Shown piece by piece: positions 63,925 through 64,000 of a stretch of DNA of 64,000 bases. Under the pieces are notes generated by a model. That model made no database searches. It worked only from the letters and a program-made list of their open reading frames with translations, and had not been told where the DNA came from. Each line of letters begins with the position of its first letter. Within the stretch, counting starts at the first letter, position 1. The DNA comes from Microcoleus sp. FACHB-1515 (GTDB lineage: Bacteria; Cyanobacteriota; Cyanobacteriia; Elainellales; Elainellaceae). Location of the stretch: contig NZ_JACJPO010000067.1 of the NCBI RefSeq assembly GCF_014696105.1, forward strand, positions 1 to 64,000, given 5' to 3'. The position numbers and the translations under genes were made by a program.

Positions 63925-64000
63925 ATGGCCGTTTTTGAAGGCACTTTTACTCAAACCGAACCGCTTAGGTTTGCGATCGTCATCGGTCGCTTTAATGACT
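63925..64000 (+). CDS. ribH: 6,7-dimethyl-8-ribityllumazine synthase, N-terminal part cut by window edge
   Basis: ATG 63925 opens MAVFEGTFTQTEPLRFAIVI then GRFND at the window end. This is the typical N-terminus of RibH, which condenses the ribityl-uracil amine with a four-carbon phosphate in riboflavin synthesis. Only 25 residues are visible. It follows psbZ on the same strand with a 33-bp gap. Confidence 0.85.
   Translation, partial: MAVFEGTFTQTEPLRFAIVIGRFND

Noticed and set aside
63697-63954. Minus-strand frame over psbZ and the psbZ-ribH spacer
   Set aside because: Antisense shadow of psbZ without family content.
1-64000. tRNA or rRNA genes
   Set aside because: I looked for T-loop GGTTCGAATCC-type and rRNA-like stretches in the intergenic regions and found none; short RNAs cannot be excluded.

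Overview
The window is chromosomal DNA from a cyanobacterium, probably a filamentous or Leptolyngbya-like form; I cannot name the genus. Evidence: the HIP1 octamer GCGATCGC and GATCG-rich relatives are everywhere, in and between genes. Cyanobacterial linkages are also present: psbZ followed by ribH, purD followed by nblS (hik33/dspA), and acpP-fabF-tkt. Many small genes belong to families I know only from cyanobacteria (DUF1802, DUF3747 plus SLH, DUF6335).

Layout. 1-9 kb: the edge of an IS1-like element, secA with a diheme cytochrome c upstream, a GNAT acetyltransferase, membrane-anchored superoxide dismutase and a PhoX-type phosphatase. 9-19.3 kb: an ABC1 kinase, a 1413-residue double hybrid histidine kinase, a TauE/SafE carrier, a three-gene cassette of small unknowns (DUF6883/DUF4926) and a PAP2 phosphatase. 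19.3-23.4 kb: a membrane-protein block on the minus strand with two tandem CadD-like transporters and an APC permease, divergent from a LysR regulator. 23.5-30.5 kb: a partly decayed sulfur-acquisition island with prohibitin, broken rrf2, ssuC and ssuB, a rhodanese, an orphan cysA, a NIL-domain remnant and a Crp-family regulator. A shared dyad motif (core ACTACGGYAA) recurs in its intergenic regions. 30.5-34.6 kb: tkt, fabF and acpP. 34.6-45.4 kb: a HEAT protein, a DnaJ/CbpA-type chaperone fused into an operon with a histidine kinase, an actin/ParM-like protein, a cation/proton antiporter with stress-protein domains and a response regulator-PAS-kinase. 45.9-58.1 kb: exported proteins with Pro/Thr/Ser linkers, two acidic-small-protein plus SDR pairs, nblS-purD and msrA. 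58.1-59.9 kb: a cluster of small unknown genes with a repeated 20-bp operator-like site. 60-64 kb: a CPA1 antiporter, a diguanylate cyclase, psbZ and the start of ribH.

Most of the window is ordinary core genome. The least ordinary parts are the sulfur island with its deletion scars and shared motif, the 58-60 kb small-gene cluster with its operator, and a two-cysteine extracellular module seen three times in two neighbouring exported proteins. All calls rest on reading the sequence and on recalled family knowledge; no database search was run.
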